Assembly (NCBI GenBank): GCA_955652585.1
Contig: CATPBF010000159.1
Span: 1-5,056, forward strand
Reading direction: 5' to 3'
Length of the DNA: 5,056 nucleotides
DNA from: Candidatus Dormiibacterota bacterium
Lineage (GTDB): Bacteria; Chloroflexota; Dormibacteria; Dormibacterales; Dormibacteraceae
Part shown: positions 1 through 4,990 of the stretch, piece by piece
Numbering within the stretch: position 1 is the first letter of the stretch
Layout of the letters: each line of letters opens with the position of its first letter
Program-made: the position numbers and the translations under genes
Notes under the pieces: model-generated
Seen by the model: only the letters and a program-made list of their open reading frames with translations
Database searches by the model: none
What the model was told of the DNA's origin: nothing

Positions 1-432
1 CAGCCCCCACCGCCGCCCGGCCCGCCAATGCAGCCGCCCGGCCCACCGCCGCCCTTCCAGCCGCAGCCCTATCCCATGGTTCCGGGTGGGATGCCCGGGA
101 TGGAGGCGCCTGGGGCAACGGCGTCGATGATCTGCGGGATCATCGCCGTCGTGCTGGCCCCCATCGGCTGCTTCTGCGGATTCCTCGAGATCGCGGCGAT
201 TCCGCTGGGAATCGTGGCGGTCGTCCTTGGTTTCCGAGCTCGGCGCGCAATCGCGCAATCCGTGGCCAGTGGCAGTCCAAGGGGAGGAGGCGGCAAGGCG
301 TTAGCAGGCATAATCACGGGCTTCGTCGGGATAGGGTGGGGTCTGATCTGGGGCGCGATCCTGCTCCTACTCGTGATTGGGGTTAACCTCCTGCCGAGCT
401 TCGTCAACTCATTTCCGAGCCCCTCGCCCTAA
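1..432 (+). CDS. Pro-rich DUF4190-like membrane protein, 5' end outside window
   Basis: The reading frame is open from base 1, which already encodes a Pro/Gln/Gly-rich stretch, so the true start probably lies upstream; the first ATG in the window (28) is inside this low-complexity region. Counting from that Met, residues 1-30 are Pro/Gly/Gln-rich and probably cytosolic and disordered. Residues about 33-69 form a long hydrophobic stretch ending in GFRARRAIA. A Gly-rich loop (80-90) follows, then a second hydrophobic span (about 92-120, beginning ALAGIITGFVG) and a short polar tail. The order (hydrophobic block, LGFRARRAI, Gly-rich linker, AGIITG) fits the DUF4190 pattern, common in Gram-positive and related bacteria as small membrane proteins with Pro-rich N termini. 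Function is unknown. Family assignment is by eye. The gene ends in TAA 72 bp before the L25 gene and shows no obvious terminator. Confidence 0.8.
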   Translation, partial: QPPPPPGPPMQPPGPPPPFQPQPYPMVPGGMPGMEAPGATASMICGIIAVVLAPIGCFCGFLEIAAIPLGIVAVVLGFRARRAIAQSVASGSPRGGGGKALAGIITGFVGIGWGLIWGAILLLLVIGVNLLPSFVNSFPSPSP

Positions 433-469
433 ACAGAGGTCGCGGTCGATCGGTCTTTCGTCGGTGCGA

Positions 470-475
470 TATGAT
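470..475 (+). promoter_or_regulatory. Candidate -10 box for the L25 gene
   Basis: TATGAT matches the sigma-70-type -10 consensus TATAAT at five of six positions. It lies 29 bp before the L25 ATG in the only gap between the upstream gene and L25, which would give a leader of about 23 nt. No good -35 is visible: the best candidates around 445-452 match TTGACA at about half the positions. It is a plausible promoter by position and box only. Confidence 0.4.
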
Positions 476-493
476 GTCCGGGCCTCCACATCC

Positions 494-497
494 GAGG
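494..497 (+). promoter_or_regulatory. Shine-Dalgarno of the L25 gene
   Basis: GAGG ends 7 nt before the ATG at 505. This is normal spacing and supports that start. Confidence 0.6.
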
Positions 498-504
498 CTC
501 AACC

Positions 505-1167
505 ATGCAGCTGAACGCCTCCACCCGCGAACTTCTCGGCAAGCGAACCCGGCGTCTACATCGCCAGGGCAAGCTGGCGGCTGTCGTCTACGGCCATAAC
601 ACGAAACCGACCGCCCTCGTGCTCGACCGCCTCGAGTTCCAGAAGGTCTTCTTGAAGTCGGGGCGGACCCACCTCGTGGACCTTTTGGTGGACAGCGCCC
701 GATCGGAGAAGGTGCTGGTGCGCGAGATCCAGACGCACCCGCGACGCCTGGGTCCCATCCACGTTGATTTCTACGCGGTCAGCCTGGAGGAAAAGATCAC
801 GGTCGAGGTCCCGGTGCACCTCACCGGCGAGTCTGCCGCCGTCAAGCGTGGCGACGCGGACATCCTCCAGCCCATCCACGCCTTGCGCGTGGAGTGCCTG
901 CCGACCGACATCCCCGAAGCTTTCGAAGTCGACCTGACTCCGCTGGAGGAGATCGACTCCGAGGTCCGCGTGTCCGACATCAACGTGCCCAAGGGCGTGA
1001 CCGTGCTCGTCGATCCGGACGAGCTGGTGGTCAAGATCGTCCACAAGCGCGAGCTCAAGGTCGAGGAAGAGATCCCGGCCGCCGAGGCCGTGGTTCCCGC
1101 CGAGGGCGAAGCCGCTGCCGAGGGCGAGACTCCTGCCGCAGGGGAAGCAGCCGAGAAAGAGGAATGA
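505..1167 (+). CDS. rplY: 50S ribosomal protein L25 / general stress protein CTC
   Basis: This is the 5S rRNA-binding protein of the large ribosomal subunit, in the long two-domain form (TL5/CTC type) rather than the ~94-residue E. coli form. Residues 1-92 match the L25 beta-barrel domain: RELLGKRTRRLHRQGKLAAVVYG near the N terminus corresponds to the family's G-K-x-x-x-R-x-L-R-x-x-G-x-x-P-A-V-x-Y-G pattern, and HVDFYAV at 86-92 closes the domain. Residues about 98-180 match the C-terminal TL5 domain (VEVPVHLTGES, ALRVECLPTDIPEAFEVDL, VSDINVPKGV). Residues about 185-220 form an acidic Ala/Glu/Pro/Gly tail, probably disordered. Total 220 residues, typical for CTC-type proteins. The usual partner, peptidyl-tRNA hydrolase (pth), is not next to it; an MscS-family gene overlaps its stop codon instead. 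In Bacillus the homologue is stress-induced; nothing here shows that for this gene. Confidence 0.96.
   Translation: MQLNASTRELLGKRTRRLHRQGKLAAVVYGHNTKPTALVLDRLEFQKVFLKSGRTHLVDLLVDSARSEKVLVREIQTHPRRLGPIHVDFYAVSLEEKITVEVPVHLTGESAAVKRGDADILQPIHALRVECLPTDIPEAFEVDLTPLEEIDSEVRVSDINVPKGVTVLVDPDELVVKIVHKRELKVEEEIPAAEAVVPAEGEAAAEGETPAAGEAAEKEE
1164..1167 (+). other. ATGA start/stop overlap between L25 and MscS genes
   Basis: The L25 stop TGA (1165-1167) lies inside ATGA, which also holds the MscS-family ATG. This arrangement usually means termination-reinitiation coupling. The purines GAGAAAGAGGA just upstream are within L25 coding sequence and could hold the ribosome. Confidence 0.8.
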
Positions 1168-1724
1168 CGCCGCCGCCGCTGGCGGCCGTCCCCTGGTCTT
1201 CGCCCGACCCCACCACGCTGCTGTATTTCCTGGTCGGCGCCCTCGTCTTCGTCGTATTCGTGGTCGTCGCGAGGCTGCTAGCTCGCCGTGCGGCCCAACT
1301 CTTGAGCGGCCGCCATATCCGACCCGAGATGGTCGTGATCGTCGGCCGGGTGGTGACGTTCGGGCTGATCGGCTTGGGCGCGGCGTTCGCGATCTCCTTC
1401 GCGGTTCAGAGCGCGAATGTGGCGCTTTTCGGCATCGTCCTGGCCACATTCATCGCCAGCTTTGGGGTGCAGGACGTGCTCAAGGACTATGTGTCCGGCT
1501 ATTACGTTCTGCTCGAGCGCCACATGAGGGTTGGCGATCGCATCACGCTCGAAGGGGTCGGTTCGGGCACGGTGACGGACGTGAAGCTGAGGGTCACGCT
1601 GTTGAAGACTGACGCCGGCGACCTCCTGGTGGTGCCTAACTCAGAGCTGTTCAACAAGGCGGTGACGGTCCATGTTCCCGCGGTCGAACGAGCCGCCGAG
1701 ACTAAGTCAACGCCCCCAGGATGA
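1164..1724 (+). CDS. Short MscS-family mechanosensitive channel protein
   Basis: A 186-residue inner-membrane protein of the MscS (small-conductance mechanosensitive channel) family, which gates under membrane tension to release osmolytes. Hydrophobic spans lie at about 18-40 and 56-80. The pore-lining helix region follows at about 84-116 and contains FGVQDVLKDYVSGYYVLLER, equivalent to the family's GLALQ..L.N...G stretch. The beta domain is at about 120-170 (RVGDRITLEG, GTVTDVKLRVTLLKT, GDLLVVPNSELFN), with PN at 158-159 as in classic MscS. It ends there: the C-terminal alpha/beta cage domain of the 286-residue E. coli protein is missing. The ATG overlaps the L25 stop as ATGA, with a purine-rich AAGAGGA immediately before it, too close for a normal ribosome binding site, so translation is probably coupled to L25. 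No other ATG, GTG or TTG start is available before the first membrane span. The 3' end overlaps the opposing NDK gene by 23 bp. Confidence 0.88.
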   Translation: MTPPPLAAVPWSSPDPTTLLYFLVGALVFVVFVVVARLLARRAAQLLSGRHIRPEMVVIVGRVVTFGLIGLGAAFAISFAVQSANVALFGIVLATFIASFGVQDVLKDYVSGYYVLLERHMRVGDRITLEGVGSGTVTDVKLRVTLLKTDAGDLLVVPNSELFNKAVTVHVPAVERAAETKSTPPG

Positions 1725-2322
1725 CCCGCCAGAGGGCCTCGAGCTGCTGGCCCTCCACTGCCGACTCTTCGGCCAGAAGCTCGCGGATCGTCTGCGACGC
1801 GAGCTCCACGTGGAGGCCACCTGCCACCTGCGTGGCCAGGGAGCGCAGGTGGAAGGTGTGGTCGGGCTTGCCGGCGTCCGCATCGAGGTCGGCGTCGAGC
1901 TTGTCGAGCTGAACGTGGCTCGCCCATCTGCCGACCTCGGCCGCGCCGGTCTCGGGCGAATCCGAAAGGTGCAGGCAGTTGACTCCGCCGAAGATTCCGT
2001 AGCGCTCCCGGAGCGAGCCGGGCCGCGACTGCTGGATCCGTGTCTCGCCGAGGTCGTGGCGCATCCGGTCGAGGGCGTCGGCTGACGCGCTGACCCGGCC
2101 GACCAGCATCGGGAGCGCGGTCATGAAGTCGACCAACCAGCCGAAGAAGGGCCTGCCTTTCAGGAAGTCGTAGTGGCTTTCGATGAGAGAGGCAGGTGGC
2201 TGGAACCACGCGAGCGACTCAATCTTCCACTCGCGCTCGGACGAAAGCCAACCCCAGATGCCGGCGCGCGCGGCGAGCCGGTAGCTGGCATCAGGCTTGA
2301 AGATGACGAGGGCGTCGGCCAC
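1702..2322 (-). CDS. Nucleoside-diphosphate-kinase-family protein with C-terminal extension
   Basis: NDK moves the gamma-phosphate of ATP to other (d)NDPs through a phosphohistidine. Residues 1-133 align with the NDK fold: LVIFKPDA (K9), HYDFLKGRPFF (Y51, F60), MRHDLGETR (R88, T94), PGSLRERYG (R105), and VNCLHLSDSPETGAAEV (N115, catalytic H118, E129). These correspond to the known K12, Y52, F60, R88, T94, R105, N115, H118 and E129 of human NDPK, so the active site looks complete. The usual HGSDS is HLSDS here, so the Gly after the catalytic His is Leu. Residues about 134-206 are an extra domain absent from the ~135-150-residue family; I do not recognise it. The start is GTG at 2322, 12 bp after the rarA stop, with no clear Shine-Dalgarno, so coupled translation from rarA is likely. 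A dedicated ndk elsewhere in the genome is possible, so no symbol is given. Confidence 0.85.
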   Translation of the reverse strand: MADALVIFKPDASYRLAARAGIWGWLSSEREWKIESLAWFQPPASLIESHYDFLKGRPFFGWLVDFMTALPMLVGRVSASADALDRMRHDLGETRIQQSRPGSLRERYGIFGGVNCLHLSDSPETGAAEVGRWASHVQLDKLDADLDADAGKPDHTFHLRSLATQVAGGLHVELASQTIRELLAEESAVEGQQLEALWRVILGALT

Positions 2323-2334
2323 GAATTGGAAAGT

Positions 2335-3576
2335 CTAAGTTTTCCTGTCGCGCGGCCCCGGCTTGTACACCTTGCGACCCTTCAGCTTCTCCGGCATATG
2401 CACCTGGTTCGCGACGCCGCCTTCATAGTCGTGGGCGTACTTGTAGTCCCGTCCGTAGCCCATCGATTTCATCAAGCCGGTGACGGCGTTGCGCAAGTGA
2501 AGGGGCACTGGCTCGTTGCCGGTCTGCGCGATGAGCTCGCGGGCCGCGCCGTACGACGTGAGGGCGGAGTTGGATTTCGGAGCCAGCGCCAGGTAAAGAG
2601 CGGCCTCGGGCAGCGGCAGCACCGCTTCGGGCATACCCACGAAATGCGCGGCCTGCTGCGCCGCCATGGCGACCTGCAGCGCTTGGGGATCCGCAAGTCC
2701 GACGTCTTCGGCCGCCGAGATGACCAGCCGGCGCGCGACGAATAATGGATCTTCGCCCGCCTCGAGCATTCGCGCGAGCCAGTACACCGCGGCGTCCGGG
2801 TCGCTGCCGCGCACGCTCTTGATCAGCGCGGAGACGATGTCGTAGTGCTGGTCGCCCGCACGGTCGTAAAGGAGATGGCCTTCTTGCAGCGCTTCCTCGA
2901 CATGGCCGGCCGTGATCTCGTGGTCTGCGGCGAGAGCCGCGGCCGTCTCGAGCCCGTTCAACGCCACCCTGGCGTCGCCGCGCGCGCCTTCCAGGAGGGC
3001 GTCCATCCCCTCGTCGCTGACATGGGCGCCGAGCTCTGTCGAACCCCGCTCGACGATCTTCTTCAGGTCCTCGCGCTCCAGCGCGTCCAGCCGAAACACG
3101 CGGCTGCGCGACAACAACGGGGCGATCACCTCGAACGACGGGTTCTCTGTGGTGGCGCCGATCAGCGTGACCGTGCCGTCCTCCACATGCGGCAGGATGG
3201 CGTCCTGCTGGGCCTTGTTGAAGCGGTGGATCTCGTCGATGAAGAGCACCGTCCGGAGGCCGGCCCTCCGGTGAACGCGCGCTTCCGCCACCACCTTCCG
3301 GAGGTCGGCGACGCCGGCGGTGACAGCCGACATGGAGACGAGGCGCGCCTTGGTCTCGGCCGCCAGCAGGCCGGCGAGGGTGGTCTTACCGCTCCCGGGT
3401 GGTCCCCAGAGCACGATGCTGGGGAGGTGGCCGGCGGCCGTCAGGCCCCTCAGGACCTCGACCACCCGCTTCTGGCCGACCAGGTTGTCGAAACTCCTGG
3501 GCCGAAGCCGGGTCGCCAGCGGGGCATCGGGCTCGGCGGCGGCCGGAAGCTGGAACAGCTCGCCCTGGTCACTCAT
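2335..3576 (-). CDS. rarA: Replication-associated recombination protein A (RarA/MgsA), AAA+ ATPase
   Basis: A cytosolic clamp-loader-like AAA+ ATPase (MgsA in E. coli, Mgs1/WRNIP1 in eukaryotes) that acts at stalled replication forks. From the chosen ATG (3576) it has 413 residues. PLATRLRPRSFDNLVGQ (19-35) is the family entry motif. Walker A is GPPGSGKT (58-65), Walker B is LFIDEIHRFN (111-120, D114/E115), sensor 1 is IGATTENPSF (139-148), and a sensor-2-type ARGDARVALN lies at 198-207. The C-terminal tetramerisation and MgsA regions include YDRAGDQHYDIVSALIKSVR (237-256), GSDPDAAVYWLARML, SAAEDVGLADP and a late HMPEKLKGRKVY. It is a few residues shorter than usual just before Walker A. The frame runs open to 3636, but starting there would overlap the divergent gene and add a non-family leader. 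The N terminus holds QGELF, resembling a beta-clamp peptide. It probably forms an operon with the downstream NDK-like gene. Confidence 0.96.
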   Translation of the reverse strand: MSDQGELFQLPAAAEPDAPLATRLRPRSFDNLVGQKRVVEVLRGLTAAGHLPSIVLWGPPGSGKTTLAGLLAAETKARLVSMSAVTAGVADLRKVVAEARVHRRAGLRTVLFIDEIHRFNKAQQDAILPHVEDGTVTLIGATTENPSFEVIAPLLSRSRVFRLDALEREDLKKIVERGSTELGAHVSDEGMDALLEGARGDARVALNGLETAAALAADHEITAGHVEEALQEGHLLYDRAGDQHYDIVSALIKSVRGSDPDAAVYWLARMLEAGEDPLFVARRLVISAAEDVGLADPQALQVAMAAQQAAHFVGMPEAVLPLPEAALYLALAPKSNSALTSYGAARELIAQTGNEPVPLHLRNAVTGLMKSMGYGRDYKYAHDYEGGVANQVHMPEKLKGRKVYKPGPRDRKT

Positions 3577-3604
3577 GACTGGAGATTCTGACCCGAGGGG
3601 TAGA
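3577..3604. promoter_or_regulatory. 28-bp divergent gap between rarA and the zinc-ribbon gene
   Basis: Both start codons face away from this gap, so two promoters must overlap here or run into the coding regions. On the plus strand TAGAAT (3601-3606) is -10-like and GAGGGG (3595-3600) is a possible Shine-Dalgarno 4 nt before the ATG at 3605. On the minus strand CAGAAT (3590-3585) is a weak -10-like box 8 nt before the rarA ATG; no clear rarA Shine-Dalgarno is seen. Confidence 0.45.
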
Positions 3605-4264
3605 ATGCCCGCCGTGGGCTCCTGTTGGTACTGCAACTCGGAGCTACCAGACGGCGCCCAGTACTGCCCCGCGTGCGGTCACAGCCAGTCGGACCGAACC
3701 TCGAGCCCGCTGTTCGGCGTCGTCGACCCGGTGACGGGGATCTGGAACTCCCAGTTCATCAACGCGCTGATCGGCCAGGAGGCCAACCGGGCCGTCCGCT
3801 ATCATCGTGCCCTCTCGGTCCTGGTGGTCGAGCTCGATCATGCCGAGCACGTTCATAAGGAGCTTGGGCACATCCAGCTCGAGGGTCTGCTGCGCGAGAT
3901 CTCGGAGCGGCTTGGGCAGGCAATCCGCGACACGGACACGGTCGCCTTCCTCGACGTCGAAGGGCCCCCGCATTTCGCCATCGTGCTGCCCGAGACCGAC
4001 GAGCAGGGCGCCACCCTCGCCGGCGACAAGATCCGGCGCAGCATCGCGTCCCACGATTTCGCGACCAGTGGCAACTGGAAGCGGATCACCGTCAGCTGCG
4101 GCGCGGCCACGATCGATGCGGTCCCGGCGTCGGGCGACGCCGAGGCAGGCCTCATGAACCGCCGCGAGTACACGGGAAACCTGCTCCGCGAGGCGTTTCA
4201 CGCACTCGAGTCGGGTCGGTCGTCGGGGACCAACCGCACCTCCGTCGGCGCTTTCCGCTCCTGA
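3605..4264 (+). CDS. Zinc ribbon fused to degenerate GGDEF-like domain
   Basis: A 219-residue soluble protein with no signal peptide or membrane span. Residues 7-24 hold two Cys pairs, CWYC and CPAC, 10 residues apart, a zinc-ribbon of the kind that often sits at the front of regulatory proteins. Residues about 40-205 follow the GGDEF (diguanylate cyclase) fold: DPVTGIWNSQFINALI (like D-x-L-T-G-L-x-N-R), NRAVRYHRALSVLVVELDH, GHIQLEGLLREISERL, RDTDTVAFLD, FAIVLPETD, ITVSCGAATI, LLREAFHALESGRSSGTNR. The catalytic signature is lost: where RYGGDEF should follow DTVA the sequence reads FLDVEGPPHF, and the first metal-binding Asp of D-x-D is Glu76. It is therefore unlikely to make c-di-GMP and is more likely a binding or structural module; the ligand is unknown. 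ATG 3605 has GAGGGG 4 nt upstream; GTG 3614 is an alternative start that keeps all four Cys. Confidence 0.85.
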   Translation: MPAVGSCWYCNSELPDGAQYCPACGHSQSDRTSSPLFGVVDPVTGIWNSQFINALIGQEANRAVRYHRALSVLVVELDHAEHVHKELGHIQLEGLLREISERLGQAIRDTDTVAFLDVEGPPHFAIVLPETDEQGATLAGDKIRRSIASHDFATSGNWKRITVSCGAATIDAVPASGDAEAGLMNRREYTGNLLREAFHALESGRSSGTNRTSVGAFRS

Positions 4265-4291
4265 CGCTTCTCACTCTGCTGACGCTTCCGT

Positions 4292-4300
4292 AGGATCGAG
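4292..4300 (+). promoter_or_regulatory. Ribosome binding region deciding a TTG start
   Basis: AGGATCGAG lies just before TTG 4306, with AGGA spaced 10 nt from the start. The in-frame TAG at 4291-4293 closes the frame upstream, so this region must serve the TTG start. Confidence 0.5.
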
Positions 4301-4305
4301 TCGAC

Positions 4306-4965
4306 TTGGCGTCCACACGCGTCTACCTGATCCGGCACGCCGACGTCGAGAACCCGCGCCGGCTCCTGTACGGGCACCTCGACGGCTTCCAGTTGAGCGC
4401 TCTCGGCCGCGCGCAGGCGCTCGCGGTGGGGGACAGGCTGAGAACGGAGAGCGTGCAGCGAATCGTGCACAGCCCGCTGGCTCGCGCGGTCGAGACCGCC
4501 GAGCTGATCAACACCCGGCTCGATCCGCCGGCAATCCTCGAAGCCGACCCCGAGCTGCGCGAGGCTGAGTTCAGCCGCTACCTTCAGGGGCTGCCTTACT
4601 GGCACATCCCGCTGCGGCGCCCGCTCTGGTTCGTGCACAAAGCCAAGCGCGGCCTGGTCCCTGGCGACGAATCGGTCGACCGCATGGGCGGGCGGATCCT
4701 CAACGTCATGCGGCGGCTGGCCCGCGAACATCCTGGCGAAACGATGGCCATCGTGAGCCACGCCGACCCCCTGCAAGCAGCCTGGATCGTGCTCGACGGC
4801 CGCCCGCACAACGAGCGCGAGATGTATCGCAAGGCCGTGGACAAGGCAGGGATGCTGGTCGTGGACATGGATGGCGACAAGCCCGTCCGCTGGGAGTATG
4901 TGGCCCCGCCCAAGGTCGAAAAGCCGGCCAGCGTTAGCCCCACGAACTCAGAGGCAATGCCGTGA
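4306..4965 (+). CDS. Histidine phosphatase superfamily protein (phosphoglycerate-mutase-like)
   Basis: A 219-residue cytosolic protein of the histidine phosphatase branch that includes phosphoglycerate mutase, CobC and SixA, which work through a phosphohistidine. The first active-site motif is LIRHADVEN (R10, H11), with RHA instead of the usual RHG. SPLARAVETAELI gives the second phosphate-binding Arg (R60), LREAEF gives the likely acid/base E86, and AIVSHADPLQAAW gives the second His (H152). All four core residues are present, so it is probably active; the substrate cannot be told. Residues about 200-219 are a Pro/Lys/Ser tail. The start is TTG 4306: an in-frame TAG at 4291-4293 rules out a longer protein, and no other start precedes the RHA motif. 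AGGA (4292-4295) lies 10 nt upstream. It begins 41 bp after the zinc-ribbon gene on the same strand, so co-transcription is possible. Confidence 0.9.
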   Translation: MASTRVYLIRHADVENPRRLLYGHLDGFQLSALGRAQALAVGDRLRTESVQRIVHSPLARAVETAELINTRLDPPAILEADPELREAEFSRYLQGLPYWHIPLRRPLWFVHKAKRGLVPGDESVDRMGGRILNVMRRLAREHPGETMAIVSHADPLQAAWIVLDGRPHNEREMYRKAVDKAGMLVVDMDGDKPVRWEYVAPPKVEKPASVSPTNSEAMP

Positions 4966-4975
4966 GTTCGCGGGG
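4938..4975 (+). terminator. Long hairpin over the histidine phosphatase stop codon
   Basis: The arms are CCCCACGAACTCA (4938-4950) and TGAGTTCGCGGGG (4963-4975): 12 Watson-Crick pairs with a single A/C mismatch. The 12-nt loop contains a GGC-AAT-GCC mini-stem. The 3' arm begins with the stop codon TGA itself. No T-tract follows (next bases ACCCCTGTTAG), so it is not a classic intrinsic terminator. It may be a T-less terminator, an mRNA 3' stabiliser, or a control element for the next gene, because its 3' arm contains the only GGGGA before the GH1 start. The structure is seen; the role is inferred. Confidence 0.55.
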
Positions 4976-4990
4976 ACCCCTGTTAGTCGC

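Noticed and set aside
1..63. Near-repeat of Pro/Gly codons at the window start, possible tandem repeat element
   Set aside because: It is low-complexity Pro-rich coding typical of this protein type; the units are imperfect and no longer array is visible in the window.
438..455. Three GGTC repeats before the L25 promoter, possible operator
   Set aside because: The units are only four bases, unevenly spaced (6 and 8 bp), and expected by chance at this GC content.
556..1449. Long minus-strand open frame (297 codons) opposite L25 and the MscS-family gene
   Set aside because: It is Arg/Gly-rich or His/Asp-rich with no family pattern, and lies antisense to two well-supported genes; high-GC shadow frame.
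1502..2209. Minus-strand 235-codon frame overlapping the NDK-like gene in another frame
   Set aside because: Arg/Pro/Ala-rich out-of-frame translation of the NDK-like gene and the MscS antisense.
2173..2745. Plus-strand open frame of 190 codons opposite the NDK start and rarA end
   Set aside because: It spans two minus-strand genes antisense and has no domain pattern.
2845..3591. Plus-strand open frame of 248 codons opposite rarA
   Set aside because: Antisense to the AAA+ core of rarA, with composition typical of a shadow frame and no recognisable domain.
3320..3604. Longer zinc-ribbon/GGDEF gene starting at 3320
   Set aside because: The extra 95 codons are antisense to the rarA Walker A region; ATG 3605 has its own purine run and sits right before the Cys pairs.
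3577..3636. Longer rarA start at 3636
   Set aside because: It would add 20 residues unlike the family and overlap the divergent gene's start and first Cys pair; the ATG at 3576 gives a typical RarA N terminus.
3644..4201. Minus-strand 185-codon frame opposite the zinc-ribbon gene
   Set aside because: Antisense to a gene with clear Cys pairs and a GGDEF-like fold; no motifs of its own.
4198..4809. Minus-strand 203-codon frame opposite the histidine phosphatase
   Set aside because: Antisense to a gene with all catalytic residues; no motifs of its own.
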